A stretch of 64,000 bases of DNA, taken from assembly GCA_963578475.1 (NCBI GenBank), contig CAUZCL010000019.1, forward strand, positions 1 through 64,000, in the 5' to 3' direction. How positions within the stretch are numbered: position 1 is the first letter of the stretch; every line of letters starts with the position of its first letter. Under the pieces are notes generated by a model. It was not told the DNA's origin. It ran no database searches and was given only the letters and a program-made list of their open reading frames with translations. The DNA comes from SMYC01 sp963578475 (GTDB lineage Bacteria > Acidobacteriota > Vicinamibacteria > Marinacidobacterales > SMYC01). The position numbers and the translations under genes were made by a program. Below are positions 27,554 to 35,545 of this stretch, piece by piece.

Positions 27554-27905
27554 CTCACCTGAGAAAACGCAACGAGATCAACATCGGAATGTTCCAAAAC
27601 GGCTACGGACAATCGCTCGGGCAGTGGGGCGACCTGACCTATATTCCGAATCTCTACAATATTTTCTACACCTTCACCGTCAACGAAGATGTGTGGAACG
27701 GCTTGACGTTTGGGCAAAGGGCCGGCATCGAACGCGCGATGGAGGAGGTCGAGAAATCGGCCTTCGGCTATCAAATCGACGGCTTGCTCGTGAAGCAAGG
27801 GCTCATGCAGGAACAAGACGCGCAGGTGCACTATCAGACCAAGGCGGAAAAAGCTGCGTGGAAAGCGTTCTTCGCGCCTTCGATCGAAGCGTGGCACGAC
27901 TTTCA
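27541..27905 (+). pseudogene. C-terminal fragment of a TRAP-type substrate-binding protein (DctP-like)
   Basis: In the next frame, reading from VATIAHLRKRN through LTYIPNLYNIFYTFTVNEDV and WNGLTFGQRAGIERAMEEVE to AEKAAWKAFFAPSIEAWHDF, this resembles the end of DctP-family binding proteins (a central aromatic hinge and the final amphipathic helix). It lacks a start, signal peptide and ligand-binding lobe, and its 3' end runs into non-matching sequence near 27906. With the preceding fragment it marks lost uptake genes. The rest of the stretch up to 28244 holds no gene I can name. Confidence 0.5.
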
Positions 27906-28244
27906 GATATTGCTTACTTTTCTTCATCACCAACCAGCTCCAAAGCCCGCTTCACGTCGTTCATATGGTACCGCTTCGCGTCCTGGCGGGTGTGGGCTCA
28001 GAGGGCCCAGACTCCACGGGCGGCCTACCGCGTCCTGGTCTGGCGTACTGGTAGGGGAGAGATTTCCGTTCTGACGACCCGAGAGATACAATGCGCGTGT
28101 TTTGGGGTACTGGAATTTGTTACGAATCTGTGGGAGCCTCTGGAGTTTTATTGGGCTGGATCGCTGCACGGTGGCGCGACTCCCGCATCGTCGAGGGCTA
28201 GATCCATCAACCGGCCAAACTCGTCAGGGAAAGGGAAGAGCAAA

Positions 28245-30383
28245 ATGAGTAACCACCACCAGCGCGAGCCGTCTTTTCGCCTGCCAACCTTGCTTCGGCT
28301 CACGCTAGCACTCGGCGGGCTGCTTTGCGCGTCCAGTGCGTCCATGGCTCAGGGCCCGGGCACCGAAGAGGGTCGCTGGGCCTTCCTGGGTGGAGATGCG
28401 TGGCATACGCGGTATACGCCCGCCGATCAAATCAACGCGTCCAACTTTGGAGAGCTCGAAGTCGTCTGGCGATTCGATGCCTCGAGCTTCGGCCCCAGCA
28501 CCTCCCGGGCAACGGCCAGCTACATGGATGGCAAGCTGATCACGGTCACGGGCGAACGCCGGCACGTCATCGCCCTCGACCCAGCTACGGGAGAGCTACT
28601 CTGGAGTTTCACGGAGCCCAACACGTTCCGCTACGAGTACTCGATGCGGAAGGGATACGGGAAGGGCATCGCCTACGGCGAGATCGACGGTCGCGGTGTG
28701 GTGTACATCACCACGCCGGCCTTTTTCCTCCACGCCTTGGACGCTGAGACTGGGCGGCCCCTCGAGAATTGGGGCAAACCCGTGGATGTGCCCGGGTTTC
28801 CGAAGTCGGGCACCGTCGACCTGGTCGCGGATCTGATCCAGGACTGGGGTCCGTGGCAGGCATGGAAAAAGCCCTATGACGCCTATCAGGGAATTCCTCT
28901 CGAGCTCGGCTACATCACCAGCTCCTCGCCGCCGATCGTGGTCAACGACGTGGTGGTGGTGGGGAACTCCGCCGAGCAAGGCTACAACCAGACGCGGAAG
29001 GAAATGGTCCCCGGAGACATTCTCGCCTACGACGCCCGCACCGGGGCCTTCAAGTGGAAATTCCACGTCATCCCGCGTTCCGGAGAAGTAGGGCACGACA
29101 CGTGGGAGAATGACGCGTGGAAGTGGACGGGGGACATCTCCTCCTGGGCGCCGATGTCGGCAGATCCGGAGCTTGGTCTCGTCTATATTCCAACTAACGG
29201 GGCCACCATCGACTACTACGGAGGCTTCCATCCGGGCGACAATCTCTACGGCACGAGCTTGATCGCGCTGGACGTCAAAACGGGCGAGCGAAAGTGGCAC
29301 TTCCAGATGGTCCATCACGACATCTGGAACTACGACACGCCCACGGCTCCGCTGCTGATGGACGTCACCGTCGATGGTAAGGTGATAAAGGGTATCTTCC
29401 AGGCCACCAAGCAATCTTTTGTGTACGCGCTGAACCGAGAGACGGGCGAGCCGATCTGGCCCATTGAAGAGCGCCCCGTTCCGGCGTCGACCGTCCCCGG
29501 CGAGAAGCTGTCGCCTACGCAACCCTTTCCCACCAAGCCGGCAGCGTTCGACTTACAGGGACGGACGGAGGAAGATCTCATCGACTACACGCCCGATATT
29601 CGGCAGAAGGTGCTCGAGTACGCGCGTGAGAAGAACCTCTTCTTCCCGTTGTTCAATCCGCCCGTGGTCGCGGATAGCCCGGACGCCAACTGGCCGGGTG
29701 CGGGCCTCGCCTGCCCCGGGGCGGGAGGCGGCGTCAATATTTACAGCCCCGCCGTGGCGGACCCGCTAGCGGGCATTATGTACGTTGCATCGAGCAGCGG
29801 TTGCTCCGCGTACACCCTCATGCCCGGAAAAGAATCCCCGCTCGAGACGTCTACCGTGCCGACGGGCGTGAGCCACTCCGAGTGGTCGCGCGCGGCGGGA
29901 GGCGGACGCGGCCGACGTGGTGGCGCACCGGGTCGCCCAGACCGGGCAAGCATCGACGGGCTTTCCATTTGGAAGGGGCCCGCGGGGCGCATTACCGCCA
30001 TTGACATGAACACGGGCGAGAATCTTTGGGTGATCCCCAATGGCGATGTGGAGGAGGACCAGCAGGAGGCCATCCGGAATCACCCCATGCTTCAGGGTGT
30101 GGAGAACGTCCCGACCAACCCCGGCCGCCGCGGATTCTCGGTAATGGTCGCAACGCCAAACATGCTCATGATTTCCGGCCAGACCAGCGACGGAACCTGG
30201 AACCTGTTCGCGATCGACAAGCTCACTGGCGAACGCGTGGGATCCGTCGAGATTCCTGGATCGACGCGGTATGGCATGTCGAGCTGGATGCATAACGGTC
30301 ACCAGTATGTGATGGTCCAGCTCGGGGACGGCCTCGCGGCGATGGCATTGCCCGGAGCCAAGGTAGAAAGCCAGGCGCACTGA
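28245..30383 (+). CDS. PQQ-binding-like beta-propeller dehydrogenase (quinoprotein glucose/alcohol dehydrogenase type)
   Basis: 712 residues from ATG 28245; the frame is open further upstream only by chance. A Sec signal (LRLTLALGGLLCASSASMAQ) leads into an eight-bladed propeller: WAFLGGDAWHTRYTPADQIN, repeated blades such as VIALDPATGELLWSF, ILAYDARTGAFKWKFHVIP, GEVGHDTWENDAWKWTGD, and LIALDVKTGERKWHFQMVHH. This layout matches periplasmic quinoprotein dehydrogenases; no haem CxxCH is present, so electrons would go to a separate acceptor. A glycine/arginine-rich insert lies around residues 545-560. The substrate (sugar or alcohol) is unknown. Confidence 0.88.
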   Translation: MSNHHQREPSFRLPTLLRLTLALGGLLCASSASMAQGPGTEEGRWAFLGGDAWHTRYTPADQINASNFGELEVVWRFDASSFGPSTSRATASYMDGKLITVTGERRHVIALDPATGELLWSFTEPNTFRYEYSMRKGYGKGIAYGEIDGRGVVYITTPAFFLHALDAETGRPLENWGKPVDVPGFPKSGTVDLVADLIQDWGPWQAWKKPYDAYQGIPLELGYITSSSPPIVVNDVVVVGNSAEQGYNQTRKEMVPGDILAYDARTGAFKWKFHVIPRSGEVGHDTWENDAWKWTGDISSWAPMSADPELGLVYIPTNGATIDYYGGFHPGDNLYGTSLIALDVKTGERKWHFQMVHHDIWNYDTPTAPLLMDVTVDGKVIKGIFQATKQSFVYALNRETGEPIWPIEERPVPASTVPGEKLSPTQPFPTKPAAFDLQGRTEEDLIDYTPDIRQKVLEYAREKNLFFPLFNPPVVADSPDANWPGAGLACPGAGGGVNIYSPAVADPLAGIMYVASSSGCSAYTLMPGKESPLETSTVPTGVSHSEWSRAAGGGRGRRGGAPGRPDRASIDGLSIWKGPAGRITAIDMNTGENLWVIPNGDVEEDQQEAIRNHPMLQGVENVPTNPGRRGFSVMVATPNMLMISGQTSDGTWNLFAIDKLTGERVGSVEIPGSTRYGMSSWMHNGHQYVMVQLGDGLAAMALPGAKVESQAH

Positions 30384-30466
30384 GTCGTCGCGAAGCCGGC
30401 GAGGGGGTTTGAGCTAACCGAGCTGCTGATTACGAAGGAACGAAGAAGGGCCACCAAGGGGCACAA

Positions 30467-30482
30467 AAGGGTTCAAACCCTT
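30467..30482 (+). terminator. Hairpin after the PQQ-type gene, possible terminator
   Basis: AAGGGTT and AACCCTT flank a two-base CA centre (effective loop TTCAAA), about 85 bases after the stop of the propeller gene. A T/C-rich run follows, but no clean U tract. A near-copy, GAAGGTT/AACCTTC, occurs at 58891-58906. Confidence 0.35.
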
Positions 30483-30648
30483 CCCTTCGTGGTCCTGCCC
30501 AAATGCCACTGAGGTGGCGAACCTCAATGAATGGTGTGGCGGGTGTCTCGGACCGAACCGCTCGCAGGTCTTGCGGATTACGATCTCAGCAGGCGCCGTA
30601 GGTGAACCTCTTTCCCCCGTAAATAACTTCAAAACAACGACTTGCTGC

Positions 30649-30677
30649 TTGACATCGGTCTATATATATACTATAGT
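30649..30677 (+). promoter_or_regulatory. Consensus sigma-70 promoter with TA-repeat spacer
   Basis: TTGACA (30649-30654), a 17-base spacer and TATAGT (30672-30677) make a near-perfect promoter; the spacer contains an alternating TATATATATA run and CTATAG. An ideal AGGAGG (30745-30750) then precedes ATG 30756. The downstream frame is now broken, so this is a strong start region without an intact gene. TA-rich palindromes like this are typical of PadR-type autoregulated promoters in Acidobacteriota (inference). Nothing else is seen in 30384-30755 beyond the hairpin. Confidence 0.65.
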
Positions 30678-30755
30678 TTCACTTGATCGGCAGCGAGAAA
30701 ATGTACTTGGACACGCGTTCGCTGTCCTCCCAAATCCACATTCCAGGAGGAATTC

Positions 30756-31026
30756 ATGAGCGCGCCCCAACTACGTGTTGAGTCCTTCGGGCTCGCTGGT
30801 TTACGTCCCAGCACGCACCGCCGCTTCCGTACAACAGCTCGTTTGGGTGGAACGTAACGGTGAAGAGGAGCCGCTGCCCTTCGAGCCAGGCTCGTATCGG
30901 ATCCCTCGACTCGCGCCCGATGGGTCTCGCCTCGTCTATGACGATTGTTGCCATCAAGCCGAACCTCCCGTCGGTGATCTCTGGATCTATGACTTGGCCA
31001 GCCGAAACGCGAACCCGCGCCGATAG
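30756..31026 (+). pseudogene. PD40/TolB-like propeller fragment behind a foreign start
   Basis: The ATG at 30756 opens a frame of 33 codons with no recognisable product. One frame over, from 30771, the sequence reads NYVLSPSGSLVYVPA, QLVWVERNGEEEPLPFEPGS and RLAPDGSRLVYDDC, a typical PD40 blade pair from acidobacterial kinase-propeller proteins. It stops matching at about 31010-31030, where an alpha/beta hydrolase tail begins. The fragment has neither kinase domain nor propeller closure. Confidence 0.65.
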
Positions 31027-31029
31027 ATT

Positions 31030-31466
31030 CGACGACTTCGTACTGGCCGAGTCCCTTTGTCCGCCGCGCTTCAGAGTTCGCCGATGCCATGGCGCGAGGC
31101 GACGTCGGCCACATCATGCGGGTGCTTTCACCTCCCGGGCAGTCGCCGACCCAGGAGCAGATTGACGCGATGAACCGGGACATCGGCTCGCGAAATGATG
31201 CGCAGGCGCTGGCCGCCGTCCTCCGCGCCCAGGATTTTGTCGACTCGGTCGACGAGCTTCGAGCCAACAAGGTGCCAACGCTCGCGCTGATCGGAGAAAT
31301 CGACCCCAACAGGAAGTACGTCGATGCAATGGTCGGGGTTATGGCAAACCTCACGGTCGTCGTCATACCGGGAGCGAACCATGGGGCCGCGATCCGAGAT
31401 CCTTTATTCCTGGAAGAGCTACTAAAATTTCTAGCGAACCATCGCCAGTCGACAACCGACGACTAG
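31030..31466 (+). pseudogene. Alpha/beta hydrolase, C-terminal fragment
   Basis: One frame from about 31030 (TSYWPSPFVRRASEF) through the ATG at 31089 (MARGDVGHIMRVLSPPGQ) to VPTLALIGEIDPNRKYVDAM and VVVIPGANHGAAIRDPLFLE. The Asp of GEIDPN and the His of GANHG are the second and third members of the hydrolase triad, but the GxSxG nucleophile half is gone. It is joined head-on to the PD40 fragment. Confidence 0.7.
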
Positions 31467-31532
31467 TGCTCGTCTTCGCCGACTCAACTGAACCGGCCTC
31501 CCGGTGGTACCATCGAATGTGGTGGGAGATCG

Positions 31533-32504
31533 ATGATCGTCGATTGCGCAGTATATAAAGAAGGACGGCGGTTGCCGGGGGACTTCACGCCGGAGGCAGC
31601 TTTCCGGAAAAGTCGCGACGACGACGCCTTCGTGTGGATTGGGCTCTACGAGCCGACGGGCGAAGAATTCGAAGAAGTCCGTCGAGAGTTCGACCTCCAT
31701 GAGTTGGCAGTGGAGGATGCGATCACGGCGCATCAGCGGCCGAAACTCGAGAGCTACGACGATTCGTTGCTGATCGTTTTGAAGCCTGGCCGTTACGTCG
31801 ACTCCAAAGAGGTCGTCGAGCTCGGAGAGATACTGGTCTTCCTAGGAGCCGGCTTCATCGTGGTGGTGCGCCACGGGGAAACGGCCGGGCTTCAAGAAGC
31901 GCGTCGATCGCTCGAGGCCCGACCGGATTTTCTTGCTCTCGGGCCCAGTGCTGTCCTCCATGCCATCGTGGATCGTGTCGTGGACGACTACGGGCCGGTC
32001 GTGGACGGTCTCGAGCAAGACGTCGACCAAGTAGAGGAAACCGTTTTTTCGGGCAAGCGAGCCAACCCGACAGAGCGCATCTATTATCTGAAACGGGAGG
32101 TGATCGAGTTCCGCCGAGCGACCGCACCCCTATTGAACCCGCTCAACCATTTGGCGACACGGACCATGCCTCATGTGGACGAGGATGTGCAAGAGTACTT
32201 CCGTGACGTCTACGATCATTTGTTGCGGGTCAACGAGCAGGTCGAAGGCTTCCGCGATCTCTTGACGAGCGTTCTCGAAGCGAACCTGACACAGGTGAGC
32301 GTGCGGCAAAACGAGGACATGCGCAAGATCTCGGCCTGGGTGGCGATCGCGGTGGTGCCAACCATGATCGCCGGTATTTACGGCATGAACTTCGAGTACA
32401 TGCCGGAGCTTCAGTCCACGTTTGGATATCCCGCGGTGTTGGGGTTTATGGCTCTGGCGTGCTCAGCGCTGTACCTCTTCTTCAAACGTCGCACTTGGCT
32501 GTGA
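31533..32504 (+). CDS. corA: CorA family magnesium/cobalt transporter
   Basis: 323 residues. A soluble N-terminal funnel (about residues 1-255, with VEDAITAHQRPKLESYDDSL) precedes two C-terminal membrane helices. The CorA selectivity loop GMNFEYMPEL carries the GMN signature between them, and the protein ends on basic residues (FFKRRTWL) as expected. It imports Mg2+ down the membrane potential as a pentamer. It stands alone, downstream of remnants. Confidence 0.95.
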   Translation: MIVDCAVYKEGRRLPGDFTPEAAFRKSRDDDAFVWIGLYEPTGEEFEEVRREFDLHELAVEDAITAHQRPKLESYDDSLLIVLKPGRYVDSKEVVELGEILVFLGAGFIVVVRHGETAGLQEARRSLEARPDFLALGPSAVLHAIVDRVVDDYGPVVDGLEQDVDQVEETVFSGKRANPTERIYYLKREVIEFRRATAPLLNPLNHLATRTMPHVDEDVQEYFRDVYDHLLRVNEQVEGFRDLLTSVLEANLTQVSVRQNEDMRKISAWVAIAVVPTMIAGIYGMNFEYMPELQSTFGYPAVLGFMALACSALYLFFKRRTWL

Positions 32505-32571
32505 GGCCGTCCGGGTCAGCAACCGCGTGCTGGCTTGCGCATGAAGCCTTCGCACATGGATCCATTCGCCG

Positions 32572-32793
32572 CTAATTGTCGTTCAGGCGAAGTTCGGTGG
32601 GGAGGCCGATGCCTTCGAAGTCGAAATAACCTCGATTCAATGCTTCGACTTCGCGTCGTCGCGCTTCTCGGAAAAGCGGATACCTTTCTTCGTCGTAGCG
32701 ACAGGCTTCACAAATTTGCTCTGCGTTGAATGTGCTTCCGAAGGTTTTCACGCACGGATGCTGGCAGCGTTCGCACTTTGGAGTGAATGTCAT
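32572..32793 (-). CDS. Small zinc-ribbon protein
   Basis: 73 residues from ATG 32793, preceded by a purine-rich GGAGCTAGGGGTAGGG; an ATG at 32820 is also in frame but lacks a ribosome site. It carries CERCQHPC and CEAC, two cysteine pairs that could bind zinc, followed by a charged helix (REARRREVEALNRGYFDFEG) and the ending GIGLPTEL. It resembles small zinc-ribbon proteins often found in phages and plasmids. Role unknown. Confidence 0.55.
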   Translation of the reverse strand: MTFTPKCERCQHPCVKTFGSTFNAEQICEACRYDEERYPLFREARRREVEALNRGYFDFEGIGLPTELRLNDN

Positions 32794-33130
32794 CCCTACC
32801 CCTAGCTCCGCATTATTCATGAAAACCGGACGCTCGTCAATAGAGGGCGCTGGCTGTAGTAGACGCCGAGCTCAAACAGGCCGTCTTCTGGTACGTTACG
32901 GGCACGCGCGTAAGCAGTTAGAGCCTCGTATAATAATTGTAGGAGTCCTATCAGATGCTGACTAGCTGAGGAGCTCCTGGGTATCTGACAGGGAACTCAT
33001 CCTCATAGACAGTCTGATCTGGCACCAGCGCCGGCCGGCGCATTCCAGCCTCAAAAGGTTGTCATACGCAAGGCCTGTACTGCCAGCTGTGTCTATCGAG
33101 GCGAAGACTGACCAGAGTGGGAGCAACCTA

Positions 33131-34021
33131 ATGGAACGAAAGATAGGACGATTGGTCTTGGAAGTCTTTGTCGTCGCCAGTTCATGTCTGCTGGCTGCTG
33201 GTTGTGGCGGCAATAACGATGCTGCTTCGCCGCTTGCGCCGAGCAGCACGTCCCCCGAAACCGCTGGCGCTAGTGCGAGCCCGGGAATCGAACCTGGCGC
33301 GCGGTTCGTTGTCGATATCGTGTCGGCGCGTGGGGCGACCTTGAAGACGGTCATCATCGCACCGAACGGAGTTGCACGGGCTGCGGTGATACTGCTCGAA
33401 GGTGACGACGGCACCATCGACCTCGGCGGGACGTCAGACGATCCCGACATTCAGAGCGAAGGCTTTCTCGCACGCAACGCCGACGCCTTCGCGGCCGAGG
33501 GGTTATTGGTGGCCCTCGTCGGAGCTCCCTCGGATTACCCAGACGGTGTCGAGCCCAGCTACCGGATAAGCGCGCAGCAGAGCGACGACGTGGCCGCCGT
33601 CGTCGCATGGGTCGACGCCAGGGCGTCACTGCGTGTCTGGGTGCTCGGGATGAGCCTTGGAACCTTCTCCGCGACCAACTCGGCGATCCGCCTAAACGGA
33701 GTGCTCGACGGCTTTGCGGTTTGCTCGGCTTCCACGGCTCCAACCGGCGGTCCCATGCCTAACGGGATCCTCGACATGGATCTCGTCCAGATAACCATGC
33801 CGGCGCTGGTCGTTGGCCATCAAGACGACGCCTGTCCCGGCACGCCAGCGAGCGGCGTCGCCGCCGTCGCCGCCGGCCTGACCTCGGCTGCGCCCGTTAC
33901 CCAAAGGGTTTTTACCGGCGGCTCTCCCCCGATGTCCCAGGAGTGCGGGCCCAAGTCGCCCCACGGCTATTTCGGCATCGACGATCAGGTAGTGACCTAC
34001 ATGGCGGGTGTCATGCGATAG
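33131..34021 (+). CDS. Alpha/beta hydrolase-like lipoprotein
   Basis: 296 residues from ATG 33131 (the frame begins earlier at 33059 without a signal). The lipoprotein signal ends CLLAAGC, followed by a Ser/Pro/Ala linker. The folded part has an alpha/beta hydrolase plan: AAVILLEGDDGTIDLGG after strand three, the nucleophile elbow VLGMSLGTFS, GHQDDACPGTP with the acid, and SPHGYFGI with a histidine. A secreted esterase/thioesterase-like role is likely; the substrate is unknown. Confidence 0.75.
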   Translation: MERKIGRLVLEVFVVASSCLLAAGCGGNNDAASPLAPSSTSPETAGASASPGIEPGARFVVDIVSARGATLKTVIIAPNGVARAAVILLEGDDGTIDLGGTSDDPDIQSEGFLARNADAFAAEGLLVALVGAPSDYPDGVEPSYRISAQQSDDVAAVVAWVDARASLRVWVLGMSLGTFSATNSAIRLNGVLDGFAVCSASTAPTGGPMPNGILDMDLVQITMPALVVGHQDDACPGTPASGVAAVAAGLTSAAPVTQRVFTGGSPPMSQECGPKSPHGYFGIDDQVVTYMAGVMR

Positions 34022-34115
34022 TCCCATTGTCACACCCGCTTAGAATGGAGACGATCGAAGTCGCGCCAACCATTGCGTAATGCCTTGGCCGTTCGAGAGC
34101 CTCGTGTCGCTTTAT

Positions 34116-34541
34116 CTATGGAGTCGACGGGGCTGAACTGTAGTCCTGGGAGTTCTTGATGCGTTCGAGCGTCTCCAACAAGTTCCCTGTTGACTCGAAT
34201 GGCCAGTCGTGGCCCCGCCCCATTTCGCGTGCCCGCGCGCCGAGAGCACCCATGAAGCGGTGGAACTTGCGAACGGCTGACAGCGTATCGAGTCCCGTGA
34301 ATCGACATTGCTGCTCCTCGAGAAGGACGTCGATGGCATGGAGAAAGCGGATATCGTCTGGGGGGGAAAGGCCTGCGGGGTCGTTCAAGCGTTGTCGTTC
34401 GCCTTCGATGGGGGGGCCATCCGTGCGGGCACAGTTAATGAAGATCCGGACGACGTCACGACCCGGAGTTACGTTTCGGCGGGCTGCGTATCCGATAAAT
34501 CCCAAGCGTTCTACCTCGCAGGACTCTCTAAGACTACCCAC
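34116..34541 (-). CDS. Hypothetical protein, doubtful
   Basis: A GTG-started frame of 141 residues, 18 bases after the TPR protein stop and on the same strand. It contains FLHAIDVLLEEQQCRFTG and VRKFHRFMGALGARAREMG, helical and plausible as a protein, but no family is recognised. It could be part of a longer decayed gene. A longer plus-strand frame over this area is shadow. Confidence 0.35.
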   Translation of the reverse strand: MGSLRESCEVERLGFIGYAARRNVTPGRDVVRIFINCARTDGPPIEGERQRLNDPAGLSPPDDIRFLHAIDVLLEEQQCRFTGLDTLSAVRKFHRFMGALGARAREMGRGHDWPFESTGNLLETLERIKNSQDYSSAPSTP

Positions 34542-34559
34542 GGCGCTCCATTCGCCTTC

Positions 34560-34892
34560 TCACGGTTCGGAGTCCGCTCCGAGACGGGTCAGGAAAACCT
34601 TCATTTCTTTCACGGTCTGCAAATCTCCGGCCTCGAGACCCAAAGCGATACCATCTTCATAGGCACGTCGGGCCTCGTCCTTACGGCCCAACTCCTCCAA
34701 GGATTTGCCCAACTGACGATATGCCGCCGTGTAGTTGTGCTTGACGCGGATGGCCGCTTCAAAGCTCTCAACGGCGTCCGCGAAGCGGCCGCTTTTCGAG
34801 AGCTCGTTTCCAAGCCCGTAATGAAGCATCGGATCTCCTGGATCCTTGGCAAGGAACTCCTGGAACTTTTGAATTCGGCTGTCGTCGGCCAT
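34560..34892 (-). CDS. Small TPR-repeat protein
   Basis: 110 residues of two to three tetratricopeptide repeats: DPMLHYGLGNELSKSGRFAD, AVESFEAAIRVKHNYTAAY, RQLGKSLEELGRKDEARRAY. There is no signal peptide, so it is cytoplasmic. Proteins of this size and pattern (a DPGDP.LHYGLGNEL opening) occur widely in Acidobacteriota and Deltaproteobacteria as free adaptors. The remaining 280 bases to the pcd remnant contain no gene; a short reading YNLRVEGDDVEVEIP ends at 35169. Confidence 0.7.
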   Translation of the reverse strand: MADDSRIQKFQEFLAKDPGDPMLHYGLGNELSKSGRFADAVESFEAAIRVKHNYTAAYRQLGKSLEELGRKDEARRAYEDGIALGLEAGDLQTVKEMKVFLTRLGADSEP

Positions 34893-35175
34893 GCTTTTTT
34901 CCCGGAAGGCGATTGGGCGTCTCGGCCAAAGTGGACGGGACCCGTATAAGCGTACTGCCCAACCGCGTTATCGGCTGCACAGGTGTCTCTAGGCTTCTTC
35001 AGCAGCTCACGGAAGGCGCGACTCAATATATACTAAAATTTGCATTCACGATACATGAGCGGTCAACGCTGCGCGTCGAGTTTTCTCGGCGTCGGCCGTT
35101 ACAATCGTCGTTTTCACATCCTACAACTTGCGAGTCGAGGGGGACGACGTCGAAGTCGAGATACCCTAGGAATTC

Positions 35176-35514
35176 ATGAGTAAGTTGATTCAGGAAAAGT
35201 GCGTCGCTTGCCGACGCGCCAAAGCTCAACGACGCAGAGATCGCGCAACTGAAGCCCGAAGCCCCGGAGTGGCAGGTCCTGGCTGAGGAGGCCACCCGCG
35301 CCTCAACCGCGTCTTCAGCTTCAAGAATTTCGCCGAAGCGCTGGCGTTTACCCAGAGGGTCGGCGAGCTGGCTGAAAGCGAGGGGCACCATCCAGCGATC
35401 CTCACCGAGTGGGGTCGCGTAACGGTCTCGTGGTGGACCCACAAGATTCGGGGCCTACACCGCAACGATTTCATCATGGCCGCCAAGACCGATGCCTTTT
35501 ACGGGGTGCACTGA
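35176..35514 (+). pseudogene. Pterin-4a-carbinolamine dehydratase with two frameshifts
   Basis: From ATG 35176, MSKLIQEKCVACRR is the family's opening. A shift follows and the next frame reads DAPKLNDAEIAQLKPEAPEW; a second, compensating shift returns to frame one with FSFKNFAEALAFTQRVGELA, EGHHPAILTEWGRVTVSWWT and IMAAKTDAFYGVH before the stop. The catalytic HHP is intact but sits behind two breaks. The enzyme recycles the pterin cofactor of aromatic amino acid hydroxylases. A second remnant of the same gene lies near 57569. Confidence 0.85.
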
Positions 35515-35545
35515 TGATCGGCGAGGCGTGTACACGCCATGCGGC

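Noticed and set aside
27417..28244. An upstream extension of the PQQ-type protein to 988 residues
   Set aside because: The signal peptide begins at ATG 28245 with a purine-rich site; the extension reads as low-complexity shadow and overlaps binding-protein remnants.
33275..33300. A T-arm-like sequence (GGTTCGATTCCC on the minus strand) hinting at a tRNA
   Set aside because: It lies inside the lipoprotein gene; no matching acceptor stem, anticodon arm or D-arm is found at the right distance, and the T-stem has a mismatch.
34308..34949. A 213-codon plus-strand frame
   Set aside because: It lies opposite a clear TPR protein and has no motif of its own.
35023..35442. A minus-strand frame of 139 codons
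   Set aside because: It is the antisense of the pterin dehydratase remnant.
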